Shown here in pieces: positions 43,175-54,714 of a stretch of 64,000 nucleotides of DNA. Numbering within the stretch: the first letter of the stretch is position 1; every line of letters starts with the position of its first letter. Position numbers and translations under genes: made by a program. The notes beneath the pieces were generated by a model. That model had not been told where the DNA came from. It saw only the letters and a program-made list of their open reading frames with translations, and made no database searches. The stretch spans positions 248,001 through 312,000 of the forward strand of contig NZ_FQVN01000006.1 in NCBI RefSeq assembly GCF_900129375.1. Reading direction: 5' to 3'. The DNA is from Streptoalloteichus hindustanus (GTDB lineage Bacteria; Actinomycetota; Actinomycetes; Mycobacteriales; Pseudonocardiaceae).

Positions 43175-43597
43175 TCAGCGGCCCGCCAGCCGGCGTAGCA
43201 GGGGGGTGGCGGCCAGCACGATCTCCCGCTCGTCCGGCTCCAGCTCCGCCATCCTGCGGTCGAGCAGCTCGGCCTCCCGGCGGGCGACCGAGGTGATGCG
43301 CTCCTGGCCCTCGTCGGTGAGGATGATCAGCACCGCCCGCCCGTCGGCGGGGTCCGGCTCGCGCCGCGCGAGCCCCGCCGCCTCCAGCACGGCCACCACG
43401 GTGGTGGCGGTCGGCTGGGAGCAGGGGACCCGCGCGGCCAGCTCGCCGATGCGCATCGGGCCGTGCTCCGCGAGCAGCGACAGCACGATGAGCTGGGTCG
43501 GCGGGAGGTCGGTGGTCGACAACCGCAAGGTCCGGTTCAACCGGTGCACGGCCAGCACGAGCTGGAGCGCGTCGTCCTCGGTCACCTGACGTTCCAC
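43175..43597 (-). CDS. MarR-family regulator downstream of asnB
   Basis: 140 residues: LIVLSLLAEHGPMRIGELAA, VPCSQPTATTVVAVLEAAGL and DGRAVLIILTDEGQERI form the MarR winged helix. GTG at 43597 has GGGAGA 6 nt upstream; an adjacent GTG at 43603 is too close to that site. It starts 32 bp after the asnB stop on the same strand, so the two are an operon, and the palindrome in front of asnB is the likely target. Confidence 0.9.
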   Translation of the reverse strand: MERQVTEDDALQLVLAVHRLNRTLRLSTTDLPPTQLIVLSLLAEHGPMRIGELAARVPCSQPTATTVVAVLEAAGLARREPDPADGRAVLIILTDEGQERITSVARREAELLDRRMAELEPDEREIVLAATPLLRRLAGR

Positions 43598-43629
43598 CGG
43601 CACTCTCCCGCCTGTCCGACTTCTCCCGG

Positions 43630-45468
43630 TCAGGACAGTTTGAGCACTGGGCGGCGAATGTCCAACCAGGTGGCCACGTCGAGCAGCCGCTCCATGCCGT
43701 TGCGCTGACCGGGGGCGACCTCCTCCGGCGCCCGGCGGGCCAGGTCGCGCACCGCGTCGCGGTCGAACAGCTCCAGCGCCGGGTGGTCGGCGGCGACCAG
43801 GTCGCCCACCTGCCGCTGCACGGCGACCAGGTACTGCGGGTCCTGGGTCGACGGGTACGGGCTCTTCACCCGCTCGACGACCGAGCGCGGCAGCACGTCC
43901 TGCGTCGCCGCGCGCAGCAGGCTCTTCTCCCTGCCGTCGAAGGTCTTCATCGACCACGGCGTGTTGAACACGTACTCGACCAGCCGGTGGTCGCAGAACG
44001 GCACCCGGACCTCCAGGCCGACCGCCATGCTCATCCGGTCCTTGCGGTCCAGCAGCATCCGCACGAACCGGGTCAGGTGCAGGTAGCAGATCCGCCGCAT
44101 GCGCCGCTCGTGCTCGTCCTCGCCGTCGAGCGCGGGGACCTCGGCCACCGCCTCGGCGTACCGGTCCCGGAGGTAGCCGCCCAGGTCGAGGGTGGCCGAC
44201 AGGCCGGGGTCGAGCAGCGAGGTGGGCAGGTGCGGGCTGGTCAGCGCGGTCGCCACCCAGGGGAACATGTCGGCCTGCTGCACCTTGGGGTCGTGGAACC
44301 ACTTGTAGCCGCCGAACACCTCGTCGGCCGACTCGCCGGACAGGGCGACCGTCGAGTGCTCCCGGATCGACCGGAACAGCAGCAGCAACGAGTAGTCCAT
44401 GTCGCCGAAGCCGATCGGGAAGTCCCTGGCCGCCACGGTCTGCCGGCGGATCTCCGGGTCGGCCAGCGCGGTGTGGTCGAGCACGATGTCGCGGTGCTCG
44501 GAGCCGACGTGCTGGGCCACGTCGCGCACGTACGGCGCGTCCGGGGTGCCGCGCAGGTCGTCGGGTCGGAAGTTCTCGGCCTGCCCGACGAAGTCCACGG
44601 CGAAGCTGCGCACCCGCTCGCCCTGCTCGTCGAGCTGCCGCGCGGCCAGCGCGGTGATCGCGCTGGAGTCCAGGCCGCCGGACAGCAGCACGCACCTCGG
44701 CACGTCGGCGACGAGCTGGCGCCGCACGATGTCGTCGAGCAGCTCGCGCACGCGGCCGACGGTGGTGGGGACGTCGTCGCGGTGCTCGACGGCCTCCAGG
44801 CGCCAGTAGGTGTGCTCCCGCAGCCCGTTGCGGTCGACCGTCACGACGGTGCCGGGGAGCACCTCGCGCATGCCGGCGTAGACGGCCTGCCCCGGCGTCT
44901 TGCTGAAGCTGAACAGCTCCCGCAGGCCGTCGGCGTCGACCACCGGCTCGACCAGCGGGTTGGCCAGGATCGCCTTGGGCTCCGAGCCGAACAGCACGCC
45001 GTCGGCGGTGGGGTAGTGGTACAGCGGCTTGATGCCCATCCGGTCGCGGACCAGCACGAGCTTGTCCGCCCGGCCGTCCCAGATCGCGAAGGCGTACATG
45101 CCGTTGAGGTGCTCGGCCACGGCCTCGCCCCACTCCAGGTAGCCCCGCAGGACCACCTCGGTGTCGCTGTCGGTCCGGAACTCGTGGCCCCGGCGGCGCA
45201 GCTCGGCGCGCAGCTCCACGAAGTTGTACGCCTCACCGCTGTAGGTCATGGCGACCGGGCCGGTGGGCGTGTCCACGGTCATCGGCTGCCGGCCGCCGGC
45301 CAGGTCGATGATCGACAGCCGGCGGTGGCCCAGGCCGGCGTGCCGGCTGAGCCAGACGCCGGAGGCGTCCGGCCCCCGGCAGAGCATCGTCTCGGTCATG
45401 GCGTCCAGCGCCGGACGCTCGGTGGTGAGGTCCCGGTCGAAGGCCACCCAGCCAGCGATACCGCACAC
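43630..45468 (-). CDS. asnB: Asparagine synthetase (glutamine-hydrolysing)
   Basis: 612 residues. Class II glutaminase domain (Cys2 in MCGIAGWVAF, LGHRRLSIIDLAGGRQPM, MTYSGEAYNFVELR) and C-terminal synthetase with PP-loop LLSGGLDSSAITALAARQLD and SGESADEVFGGYKWFHDP. Makes Asn from Asp, Gln and ATP; paralogues amidate cell-wall precursors or act in peptide antibiotic pathways, so a specialised role is possible given the dedicated MarR. Typical lengths are 550-650. Confidence 0.92.
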   Translation of the reverse strand: MCGIAGWVAFDRDLTTERPALDAMTETMLCRGPDASGVWLSRHAGLGHRRLSIIDLAGGRQPMTVDTPTGPVAMTYSGEAYNFVELRAELRRRGHEFRTDSDTEVVLRGYLEWGEAVAEHLNGMYAFAIWDGRADKLVLVRDRMGIKPLYHYPTADGVLFGSEPKAILANPLVEPVVDADGLRELFSFSKTPGQAVYAGMREVLPGTVVTVDRNGLREHTYWRLEAVEHRDDVPTTVGRVRELLDDIVRRQLVADVPRCVLLSGGLDSSAITALAARQLDEQGERVRSFAVDFVGQAENFRPDDLRGTPDAPYVRDVAQHVGSEHRDIVLDHTALADPEIRRQTVAARDFPIGFGDMDYSLLLLFRSIREHSTVALSGESADEVFGGYKWFHDPKVQQADMFPWVATALTSPHLPTSLLDPGLSATLDLGGYLRDRYAEAVAEVPALDGEDEHERRMRRICYLHLTRFVRMLLDRKDRMSMAVGLEVRVPFCDHRLVEYVFNTPWSMKTFDGREKSLLRAATQDVLPRSVVERVKSPYPSTQDPQYLVAVQRQVGDLVAADHPALELFDRDAVRDLARRAPEEVAPGQRNGMERLLDVATWLDIRRPVLKLS

Positions 45469-45498
45469 GTCGCTACTCCTCCTGCGCTCGGGTTCACA

Positions 45499-45517
45499 TA
45501 CATAGGCAATCTATGTA
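45499..45517. promoter_or_regulatory. Palindromic operator upstream of asnB-marR
   Basis: TACATAG (45499-45505) and CTATGTA (45511-45517) are perfect arms separated by GCAAT, 31-49 bp upstream of asnB. AT-rich form and position fit a MarR-type site for the downstream MarR protein. Confidence 0.7.
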
Positions 45518-45781
45518 CTTGAGCGGACGGTAACAGTCCCGCGACTGGGTGGTCATGTCGACGTGACCTGTTGCACTCGGTCACCGATGGTCCGTTCGGT
45601 CCTGTTTGTTCCACCAAAACGGGTGAATCCGCACCGTCTCCCGTCAAGAACGCGTCAACGCGGGTGGGGGCGGCGTCAAGAGACCATCAGATGCGCCCGA
45701 ACGGCCCTACCCGCAGAGCACGCTTTCCGGCGAACCGGTCACCAGAAGGGGTGACCCGTCACCGAAGAGGGGTGCACGCAG
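45518..45781 (+). promoter_or_regulatory. Upstream region of the kdp operon
   Basis: About 260 bp between the asnB operator and the first kdp gene with no coding sequence. GGTCACC (45737-45743) and GGTGACC (45750-45756) form an inverted repeat just before the AGAGGGG ribosome site, and GTCACC recurs at 45769. KdpE site or leader hairpin are options; I could not identify a secure promoter. Confidence 0.45.
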
Positions 45782-45865
45782 ATGGCCGATCTGGCCTACG
45801 CGGTGCTGCTGATTGGTGTGTTCCTGCTCCTCGCGCTGACCCTGCGCGGTCTGGAGCGGCTGTGA
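45782..45865 (+). CDS. 27-residue membrane peptide heading the kdp operon
   Basis: Begins MADLAYAVLLIGVFLLLALT and ends RGLERL: one hydrophobic helix with a basic C-terminal end. ATG preceded by AGAGGGG; stop overlaps the kdpF start (GTGA), so it is tightly coupled. It is not KdpF itself, which follows. Similar tiny helices may precede kdpF in other actinobacteria (from memory). A second small regulatory or stabilising subunit of KdpFABC is the obvious hypothesis. Confidence 0.7.
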   Translation: MADLAYAVLLIGVFLLLALTLRGLERL

Positions 45866-45960
45866 GCACCGGCCTCGTGGCGAACGTCGTCGGCGCGGTC
45901 CTCGCGGTGCTGCTGATCGTCTACCTGTTCGTCGCCCTCGTCCGTCCGGAGAAGTTCTGA
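45862..45960 (+). CDS. kdpF: K+-transporting ATPase subunit KdpF
   Basis: 32 residues: [20 protein letters not shown] ... [10 protein letters not shown]. The single transmembrane helix and the RPEKF end are typical of KdpF, which stabilises KdpFABC. GTG start overlaps the previous stop and its stop overlaps kdpA (TGATG). Confidence 0.9.
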   Translation: MSTGLVANVVGAVLAVLLIVYLFVALVRPEKF

Positions 45961-47617
45961 TGTCCCCAACCCTGGCCGGCCTGGCCCAGGTCGGCCTCCT
46001 CGTCGTGGCCCTGGCCGTGTGCTACCGGCCCCTCGGCGACCACATGGCCCGCGTCTACACCACCGACCGGCACTGGAAGGTGGAGCGCGCGCTGTACCGC
46101 CTGGTCCGGGTGAACCCGGACTCCGAGCAGCGGTGGACCACCTACGCCGCCGGCGTCCTCGGGTTCTCCTTCGTCTCGATCGTCCTGCTGTACCTGCTGC
46201 AGCGCCTCCAGCCGCTGCTGCCGCTGGACCTCGGTCGGGGCGCGGTCGAGCCCGGGATCGCGTTCAACACCGCCGTCAGCTTCGTGACGAACACGAACTG
46301 GCAGTCCTACTCGCCCGAGGCGGTGCTGGGGCACACGGTGCAGATGGCCGGCCTGACCGTGCAGAACTTCGTCTCCGCCGCCGTCGGCATGGCCGTCGCG
46401 GTGGCGCTGGTCCGCGGTTTCGTCCGGGCGCGGACCGACCGCCTCGGCAACTTCTGGGTCGACCTGACCCGCGGCGTCACCCGCGTCCTGCTGCCGATCG
46501 CCTTCGTGGCCGCGATCGTGCTGGTCGCGCTCGGCGCGGTGATGAGCCTGGCCAAGGGCGTGCAGATCACCGGGGTGGACGGCGTGCAGCGCACGCTGGC
46601 GCTGGCCCCCGCCGCCAGCCAGGAGGTCATCAAGGAACTGGGCACCAACGGCGGCGGCATCTTCAACGCCAACTCGGCGCACCCCTTCGAGAACCCCAAC
46701 GCCTGGACCAACCTCTTCGAGATCTTCCTGATCCTGCTGATCCCGGTCGCGCTGACCAGGACGCTGGGCTCGATGGTCGGCGACCGGAAGCAGGGCTACG
46801 TCCTGCTGTCGGTGATGGGCCTGCTCTGGGCGGCGCTGCTGAGCGTCGCGTGGTGGGCCGAGTCGCACCCCAACGGCGTGGCCTCGCTCGCCGCGGGCGC
46901 CGCGATGGAGGGCAAGGAGGTCCGGTTCGGCATCCCGAGCACGGCGTTGTTCGCGGTGAGCACCACCGGCACCTCCACCGGCGCGGTCAACGGCACGCAC
47001 GACAGCCTCACCGGCCTCGGCGGTGGCGTCACCCTGCTCAACATGCTGCTCGGCGAGGTCGCGCCGGGCGGGGTCGGCGCCGGCCTGTACGGCATCCTGG
47101 TGATGGCCGTGATCGCGGTCTTCCTCGCCGGCCTGATGGTCGGCCGCACCCCCGAGTACCTGGGCAAGAAGCTGGGCCGCCGGGAGGTCACCGCCGCCGC
47201 GATCGCCATGCTCGCCATGCCGACGGTCGTCCTGCTCGGCACCGGCGTCGCGCTGCTGCTGCCCAGCACCACGGGCGCCCTCAACAACCCCGGCGCCCAC
47301 GGGCTGTCCGAGGTGCTCTACGCGTACGCCTCCACCGGCAACAACAACGGCAGCGCGTTCGGCGGCCTCACCGTGACCAGCGACTTCTTCCAGTCCACGC
47401 TGGGCGTCGCGATGCTGCTCGGCCGCTTCCTGCCCATCCTCGCGGTGCTGGCGCTGGCGGGCTCGCTGGCCCAGCAGCGGAAGGTGCCGGCCACCGCCGG
47501 CACGCTGCCCACCGGCAGCCCGCTGTTCGCCGGGATGCTCCTCGGCACCGTCGTCCTCGTCGCCGCGCTGACCTTCCTGCCGGCGCTGGCGCTCGGCCCC
47601 ATCGCGGAGGCTCTGGC

Positions 47618-47621
<4 letters not shown>
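45960..47621 (+). CDS. kdpA: K+-transporting ATPase subunit KdpA
   Basis: Potassium-selective channel-like subunit, 553 residues with about ten transmembrane helices. Four selectivity-filter-like loops are recognisable, e.g. [43 protein letters not shown] and [17 protein letters not shown] overlaps the kdpF stop; kdpB overlaps its end (ATGA). Confidence 0.97.
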
Positions 47622-49750
<2,129 letters not shown>

Positions 49751-49757
49751 TCACGAG

Positions 49758-50393
49758 ATGAAGTCCCTCACCAACCTGCTGCGGCAGACCGGAGCCGGTC
49801 TGCGGGTCCTGCTGGTGATGACCGTGCTGCTCGGCGTGCTCTACCCGCTCGCCGTGTGGGGCGTCACCCGGCTGCCCGGCCTGCGCGACAACGCGGAGGG
49901 CTCGGTGGTCCGGGTCAACGAGACCGCGATGGGCTCCGAGCTGATCGGCGTCGACCCGGTCGACCCCAGGGCCAAGGACAACCCCACGGCCGACCGCTGG
50001 TTCCACACCCGCCCGTCGGCCACCGTCACCGACCAGCTCGGACCGGACGACGTGCTGCCCTCCGGCGGCTCGAACAAGGCCGGCGACAACGACGACCTGC
50101 GCAAGGCCGTCGAGGAGCGCAGGGGCGCCGTCGCCGCCCGCGAGCAGGTGGACCCGGCCAGCGTGCCCGCCGACGCGGTGACCGCCTCGGCCAGCGGCCT
50201 CGACCCGCACATCAGCCGGGCCTACGCCGACCTCCAGGCCCGCCGCGTGGCCAGGGAGAACGGCATCGCCGAGCAGCGGGTGCGCGACCTGGTCGCCGAG
50301 CACACGCGGGGCCGCGCGCTCGGCGTGCTCGGCGAACCCGGGGTCAACGTGACAACACTCAACCTCGCCGTCCAGCGCGAGGCCAAGCGTTGA
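49758..50393 (+). CDS. kdpC: K+-transporting ATPase subunit KdpC
   Basis: 211 residues: one N-terminal membrane helix (GLRVLLVMTVLLGVLYPLAV) and a periplasm-side domain with NPTADRWFHTRPSAT, GLDPHISRAYADLQARRVA and VNVTTLNLAV, the usual KdpC motifs. Seven bp after kdpB. A strong hairpin follows before kdpD. Confidence 0.97.
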   Translation: MKSLTNLLRQTGAGLRVLLVMTVLLGVLYPLAVWGVTRLPGLRDNAEGSVVRVNETAMGSELIGVDPVDPRAKDNPTADRWFHTRPSATVTDQLGPDDVLPSGGSNKAGDNDDLRKAVEERRGAVAAREQVDPASVPADAVTASASGLDPHISRAYADLQARRVARENGIAEQRVRDLVAEHTRGRALGVLGEPGVNVTTLNLAVQREAKR

Positions 50394-50403
50394 CAACCAC
50401 CGG

Positions 50404-50440
50404 GGGACCCCGTGGCCGCCTCTTGCGGCTACGGGGTCCC
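50404..50440 (+). terminator. Hairpin between kdpC and kdpD
   Basis: 16-bp stem (one G-U), GGGACCCCGTGGCCGC (50404-50419) with 50425-50440, loop CTCTT, followed by TTGTCTGTC. Placed 10 bp after kdpC and 45 bp before kdpD, it should reduce transcription into kdpDE (polarity/attenuation). Confidence 0.75.
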
Positions 50441-50485
50441 TTGTCTGTCGACGACGGTCTCACCGCTGGTCGACCCGGCCCAGGA

Positions 50486-53056
50486 ATGACGGACACTGAG
50501 AACGTGAGCACGGACCGACCAACCCGACGACGACGCGGGGAACTGCGCATCTACCTCGGCGCGGCCCCCGGCGTCGGCAAGACCTACGCGATGCTCGGCG
50601 AGGCGCACCGGCGCGCCGAGCGGGGCACCGACGTCGTCGTCGGCTACGTCGAGACGCACGGCCGCGCCAGGACGGCGCAACTGCTCCAGGGGCTCGAAGT
50701 GGTGCCGAGGATGGTCCTGGCGCACCGCGGCGTCGAGCTGACCGAGATGGACGTCGACGCGGTCATCGCGCGCCGGCCGGCCGTCGCGCTGGTCGACGAG
50801 CTGGCGCACACCAACGCGCCGGGCTCGCGCAACGCCAAGCGCTGGCAGGACATCGACGAGCTGCTCGACGCCGGCATCGACGTGCTGTCCACGGTGAACG
50901 TCCAGCACCTGGAGAGCCTCAACGACGTCGTCGAGAGCATCACCGGGGTGCGCCAGCAGGAGACCGTGCCCGACGAGGTCGTGCGCCGCGCCGAGCAGGT
51001 CGAGCTGGTCGACCTCACGCCCGAGGCGCTGCGCCGCCGGCTCGCGCACGGCAACGTCTACCCGGCGCACAAGGTCGACGCCGCGCTGTCGAACTACTTC
51101 CGGCCGGGCAACCTCACCGCGCTGCGGGAGCTGGCGCTGCTGTGGGTGGCCGACCAGGTCGACGTGGCGTTGCAGCGCTACCGGGCCGACCACGCGATCA
51201 CCGACACCTGGGAGGCCAGGGAGCGGGTGGTCGTCGCGATCACCGGCGGCGCGGAGAGCGAGACGTTGATCCGCAGGGCGCGCCGGATCGCCAACCGCGC
51301 CGGCGCCGAACTGCTGGTGCTGCACATCCTGCGCGGCGACGGGCTCGCGGGCGCTCCGCCGCAGGCGGTGGTCCGCTACCGCAAGCTCGCCGACGACGTG
51401 GGCGCCAGCTTCCACACCGTGGTCGGCGACGACGTGCCGACCGCGCTGCTGGACTTCGCCAGGGGCGTCAACGCCACCCAGCTCGTGCTGGGCACCTCGC
51501 GGCGGTCCCGGCTGGCCCGGCTGTTCGACGAGGGCATCGGCGCGACCGTGGTGCAGGAGTCGGGGCCGATCGACGTCCACATGGTCACGCACGACGAGGC
51601 GGGGCACGGCAGGGCGATGCAGTGGGTGCGCAGCGGGCTCACCTCGTTCCGCAAGGTCCTGGGCTGGCTGCTCGCGGTGCTGCTGCCCGCGGTGGCGACC
51701 GCGCTCGGGCTGTGGATGGCCCAGGACCTGATCCTGTCCACCAACGTCATCGACTACTTCCTGGCCACGGTGATCGTGGCCCTCGTGGGCGGGCTGGGGC
51801 CGGCGCTGCTCGCCGCCGCGCTGAGCGGCCTGATGCTCAACTTCTTCTTCACCGAGCCGGTCTACACGCTCGGCATCTCCACCCAGGAGAACATCATCAC
51901 GCTGGTGGCGATGGTGGTGGTCGCGGTGATGGTGGCGATCGTGGTGGACCGCGCGGCCCGGCGCGCCGAGCAGGCGGCGCGGGCCGGCACCGAAGCCGCG
52001 CTGCTGGCCTCCTACGCGCGGACCGTGCTCACCCACCCGCACCCGGTGGCCCGGCTGCTGGAGAAGGTGCGGGAGAACTTCGCGCTCAACTCGGTGGCGC
52101 TGCTGGAACGCCGCGACGGCCGGTGGGAGCGGGTGACCTCGGTGGGCGACGACGGCTGCCAGCGGCCCGAGGACGCGGACCTGGACATCCCGGTGACCAG
52201 GGACGTGCACCTGGCGCTGCGGGGCCGAAAGCTCGCCGCCGCCGACCGCAGGGTGCTGGAGGCCGCCGCCGGCCAGGCGCTGATGGCGTTGCGGCAGCAG
52301 CGGATGGCGGTGGCGACCATGGAGGCGGAGCGGAAGGCGGCCACCACCGAGCTGCGCACCGCGCTGCTGTCGGCCGTGGGGCACGATCTGCGCACACCGC
52401 TCACGTCGATCAAGGCGGCGGTGGGGAGCCTGCGCGACCAGGACCTCCGACTGTCCGAAGAGGACACCCAGGAGTTGCTGGCCACGGTGGAGGAGTCGGC
52501 CGACCGGCTGACGGCGTTGGTGGGCAACCTGCTGGACTCCTCGCGGCTGGCCACCGGGGCGGTGCGGCCCCGCCTGCGGGCCGTGGGGTACTACGAGGTG
52601 GTGGCGCGCGCGTTGACCGGTCTGGAGGGCCGGCGGTGGGTCGCCGTCGACGTGGACGACCACCTCCCGCTGGTGCGGGCCGACGTCGGCCTGCTGGAGC
52701 GGGTGGTGGCCAACGTCGTCGACAACGCGCTGCGGTACGGCCGGCGGCCCGACCAGCTCCGGCCGGAGGTCGCCGTGCGGGCCAGCGCGCACGCCGACCG
52801 GGTGGAGCTGCGGATCGTCGACCACGGCCCGGGGCTGCCCAGGGACGCCGCCGACGAGGTGTTCGCGCCGTTCCAGCGGCTGGGCGACCGGGACGCCAGC
52901 ACCGGCGTCGGGCTGGGCCTGAGCGTGGCGAAGGGGTTCACCGAGGCGATGGACGGCACGATCAGGGCCGAGGACACCCCGGGCGGGGGCCTCACCGTGG
53001 TCGTCTCGTTGCCCGTCGCGCGGCGGCACGAGCGCGAGGAGGTCGCGGAGGCATGA
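50486..53056 (+). CDS. kdpD: Sensor histidine kinase KdpD
   Basis: 856 residues in family order: KdpD N-terminal domain with Walker A IYLGAAPGVGKTYAMLGEAH, DELAHTNAPGSRNAKRWQDI; universal-stress-like domain (VVVAITGGAESETLIRRARR); four membrane helices (about 390-500); GAF-like linker; histidine kinase with H-box VGHDLRTPLTSIKA (His633), N-box VVDNALRYG and G-boxes DHGPGLPRD, GVGLGLSVAKG. It senses K+ limitation/turgor and phosphorylates KdpE. ATG at 50486; GTG at 50504 is an alternative. Stop overlaps kdpE (ATGA). Confidence 0.96.
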   Translation: MTDTENVSTDRPTRRRRGELRIYLGAAPGVGKTYAMLGEAHRRAERGTDVVVGYVETHGRARTAQLLQGLEVVPRMVLAHRGVELTEMDVDAVIARRPAVALVDELAHTNAPGSRNAKRWQDIDELLDAGIDVLSTVNVQHLESLNDVVESITGVRQQETVPDEVVRRAEQVELVDLTPEALRRRLAHGNVYPAHKVDAALSNYFRPGNLTALRELALLWVADQVDVALQRYRADHAITDTWEARERVVVAITGGAESETLIRRARRIANRAGAELLVLHILRGDGLAGAPPQAVVRYRKLADDVGASFHTVVGDDVPTALLDFARGVNATQLVLGTSRRSRLARLFDEGIGATVVQESGPIDVHMVTHDEAGHGRAMQWVRSGLTSFRKVLGWLLAVLLPAVATALGLWMAQDLILSTNVIDYFLATVIVALVGGLGPALLAAALSGLMLNFFFTEPVYTLGISTQENIITLVAMVVVAVMVAIVVDRAARRAEQAARAGTEAALLASYARTVLTHPHPVARLLEKVRENFALNSVALLERRDGRWERVTSVGDDGCQRPEDADLDIPVTRDVHLALRGRKLAAADRRVLEAAAGQALMALRQQRMAVATMEAERKAATTELRTALLSAVGHDLRTPLTSIKAAVGSLRDQDLRLSEEDTQELLATVEESADRLTALVGNLLDSSRLATGAVRPRLRAVGYYEVVARALTGLEGRRWVAVDVDDHLPLVRADVGLLERVVANVVDNALRYGRRPDQLRPEVAVRASAHADRVELRIVDHGPGLPRDAADEVFAPFQRLGDRDASTGVGLGLSVAKGFTEAMDGTIRAEDTPGGGLTVVVSLPVARRHEREEVAEA

Positions 53057-53733
53057 CGAAGGTCCTGGTGGTGGACGACGAGCCGCAGATCGTGCGGGCG
53101 TTGCGGATCAACCTCGCGGCGCGGGGTTACCAGGTGCTCACCGCGCACGACGGGACGACCGCGTTGAAGGCCGCCGCCGAGGGCCGGCCGGACGTGGTGG
53201 TGCTCGACCTCGGCCTGCCGGACGTGGACGGCACCGAGGTGATCGCCGGGCTGCGCGGCTGGACCACCGTCCCGATCATCGTCCTGTCCGCGCGCACCGA
53301 CTCCGCCGACAAGGTCGAGGCGCTGGACGCGGGCGCGGACGACTACGTGACCAAGCCGTTCGGCATGGACGAGCTGCTGGCCCGGCTGCGCGCGGCGGTG
53401 CGCCGCTCCGCCGCCTCCGTCAGCGACGGCGAGCCGGTCGTCCGCACCGCGTCGTTCACCGTGGACCTCGCGGCCAAGAAGGTGCTGCGGGAGGACGCCG
53501 AGGTGCACCTGACGCCGACCGAGTGGGGCATCCTCGAAGTGCTGGTGCGCAACAGCGGGCGCCTGGTGGCGCAGAAGCAGTTGCTCAAGGAGGTCTGGGG
53601 CCCGGCCTACGCCACCGAGACCCACTACCTGCGGGTGTACCTCGCCCAACTGCGCCGCAAGCTGGAGCCGGAGCCCTCGCGCCCCCGCCACCTGATCACC
53701 GAGCCCGGCATGGGTTACCGCTTCGAGCCCTGA
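53053..53733 (+). CDS. kdpE: Response regulator KdpE
   Basis: 226 residues: receiver domain with acidic pocket VVDDEPQIVRAL and phospho-acceptor Asp52 (VVLDLGLPDVDGTE), TKPFG switch Lys, and an OmpR-type winged helix (LTPTEWGILEVLVRNSGRLV, THYLRVYLAQLRRKLE). Activates kdpFABC when phosphorylated by KdpD. Overlaps kdpD by 4 nt. Confidence 0.97.
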   Translation: MTKVLVVDDEPQIVRALRINLAARGYQVLTAHDGTTALKAAAEGRPDVVVLDLGLPDVDGTEVIAGLRGWTTVPIIVLSARTDSADKVEALDAGADDYVTKPFGMDELLARLRAAVRRSAASVSDGEPVVRTASFTVDLAAKKVLREDAEVHLTPTEWGILEVLVRNSGRLVAQKQLLKEVWGPAYATETHYLRVYLAQLRRKLEPEPSRPRHLITEPGMGYRFEP

Positions 53734-53933
53734 CCGGGGCGCGCCCCCGCCGGCGCCCCGCTGACGGCCGCGGCCGATCGCCCCCGCTGGTGGACACAGT
53801 GGAGCGGTGGGCGCGCCCGGAGTTCCGGCCGTCCAGTACACCGCACTGGGCCGGGCGGGTGGAATCGCGCGGCCAGCGGGTGAACGTGGCCGCGGCTCCT
53901 TGCCGAGTCCCGCCCGCCGGAGACGCTCACGGT

Positions 53934-54599
53934 GTGACCACCGTGGGGGACAAACTGCGCCGCGAGAACCGGGAGTTGCTCGCGGCCGAGGGAACCCGCC
54001 GCCTCGTGCCCCGCGCGACCGTGTTGTTCCGCCAGGACGAGGAGTCCGACTCCGTCCTGCTCATCGAACACGGGCTCCTGCGCATCTCCGCCGACACAGT
54101 GGACGGTCAGAACCTGGTGCTCGCCCTCCGCGGCGAGGGCGAGCTGGTCGGCGAGTTCGGTGTGATCACCGCGCGCCGACGCTCGGCGACGGTCGTCGCC
54201 GCCACCGACTCGGTCGTCGTGGCCGTGCCCGCCGACCGCTTCCGCCTGCTCCTGCGACAACGCCCGATCCTCGCCTACGACGTGCTGTGCCTGCTGGTCG
54301 CGCGGGTCGACGAGTCCGACCGCCGGCGGATGGAGGTCGGCACCTGCCTGGTGCCGCAGCGACTGGCCAGCCTGCTCGTCGACCTCGTGCAGAGCCGGGG
54401 TCGGCCGACGCCGACCGGCGGCTACGAGGTGGCCGTGCTCAGCCAGGAGGAGCTGGGCAGCGCCATCGGCGCCACCAGGGAGTCGGTCTCCCGCGCCCTG
54501 GCCGACCTGCGCGGGGCGGGGGTGCTGAGCACCTCCCGCCGCCGGATCACCGTGCTGCGCCTGGCCGAGCTCGCCCGCCTCGCGCGCAACCCCGACTGA
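53934..54599 (+). CDS. Crp/Fnr-family transcriptional regulator
   Basis: 221 residues. Cyclic-nucleotide-binding jelly roll at about 25-130 with GEGELVGEFGVI and RRRSATVVAA, which correspond to the phosphate-binding cassette GE(L/F)..RSAT/S of cNMP-binding proteins; long dimer helix; HTH LSQEELGSAIGATRESVSRALADL. GTG at 53934 after GGAGA. It lies 115 bp upstream of a nucleotidyl-cyclase-like gene on the same strand, so it may sense that enzyme's product (inference). Confidence 0.9.
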   Translation: MTTVGDKLRRENRELLAAEGTRRLVPRATVLFRQDEESDSVLLIEHGLLRISADTVDGQNLVLALRGEGELVGEFGVITARRRSATVVAATDSVVVAVPADRFRLLLRQRPILAYDVLCLLVARVDESDRRRMEVGTCLVPQRLASLLVDLVQSRGRPTPTGGYEVAVLSQEELGSAIGATRESVSRALADLRGAGVLSTSRRRITVLRLAELARLARNPD

Positions 54600-54714
54600 C
54601 GACCACGTCGACGAGATGCCGGCCGGTACCGGTCGTTCCGTGCGCTGGGTCACGGACGCCGGCGGCGGTCCGGCGTACACCCAACGACCAGAGGACGGCC
54701 GGAGCGGAGGCGGC

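Noticed and set aside
43175-45133. 652-aa frame fusing an asnB shadow to the MarR sequence
   Set aside because: The asnB frame is complete to its own stop; the MarR gene has its own GTG and ribosome site, so no fusion.
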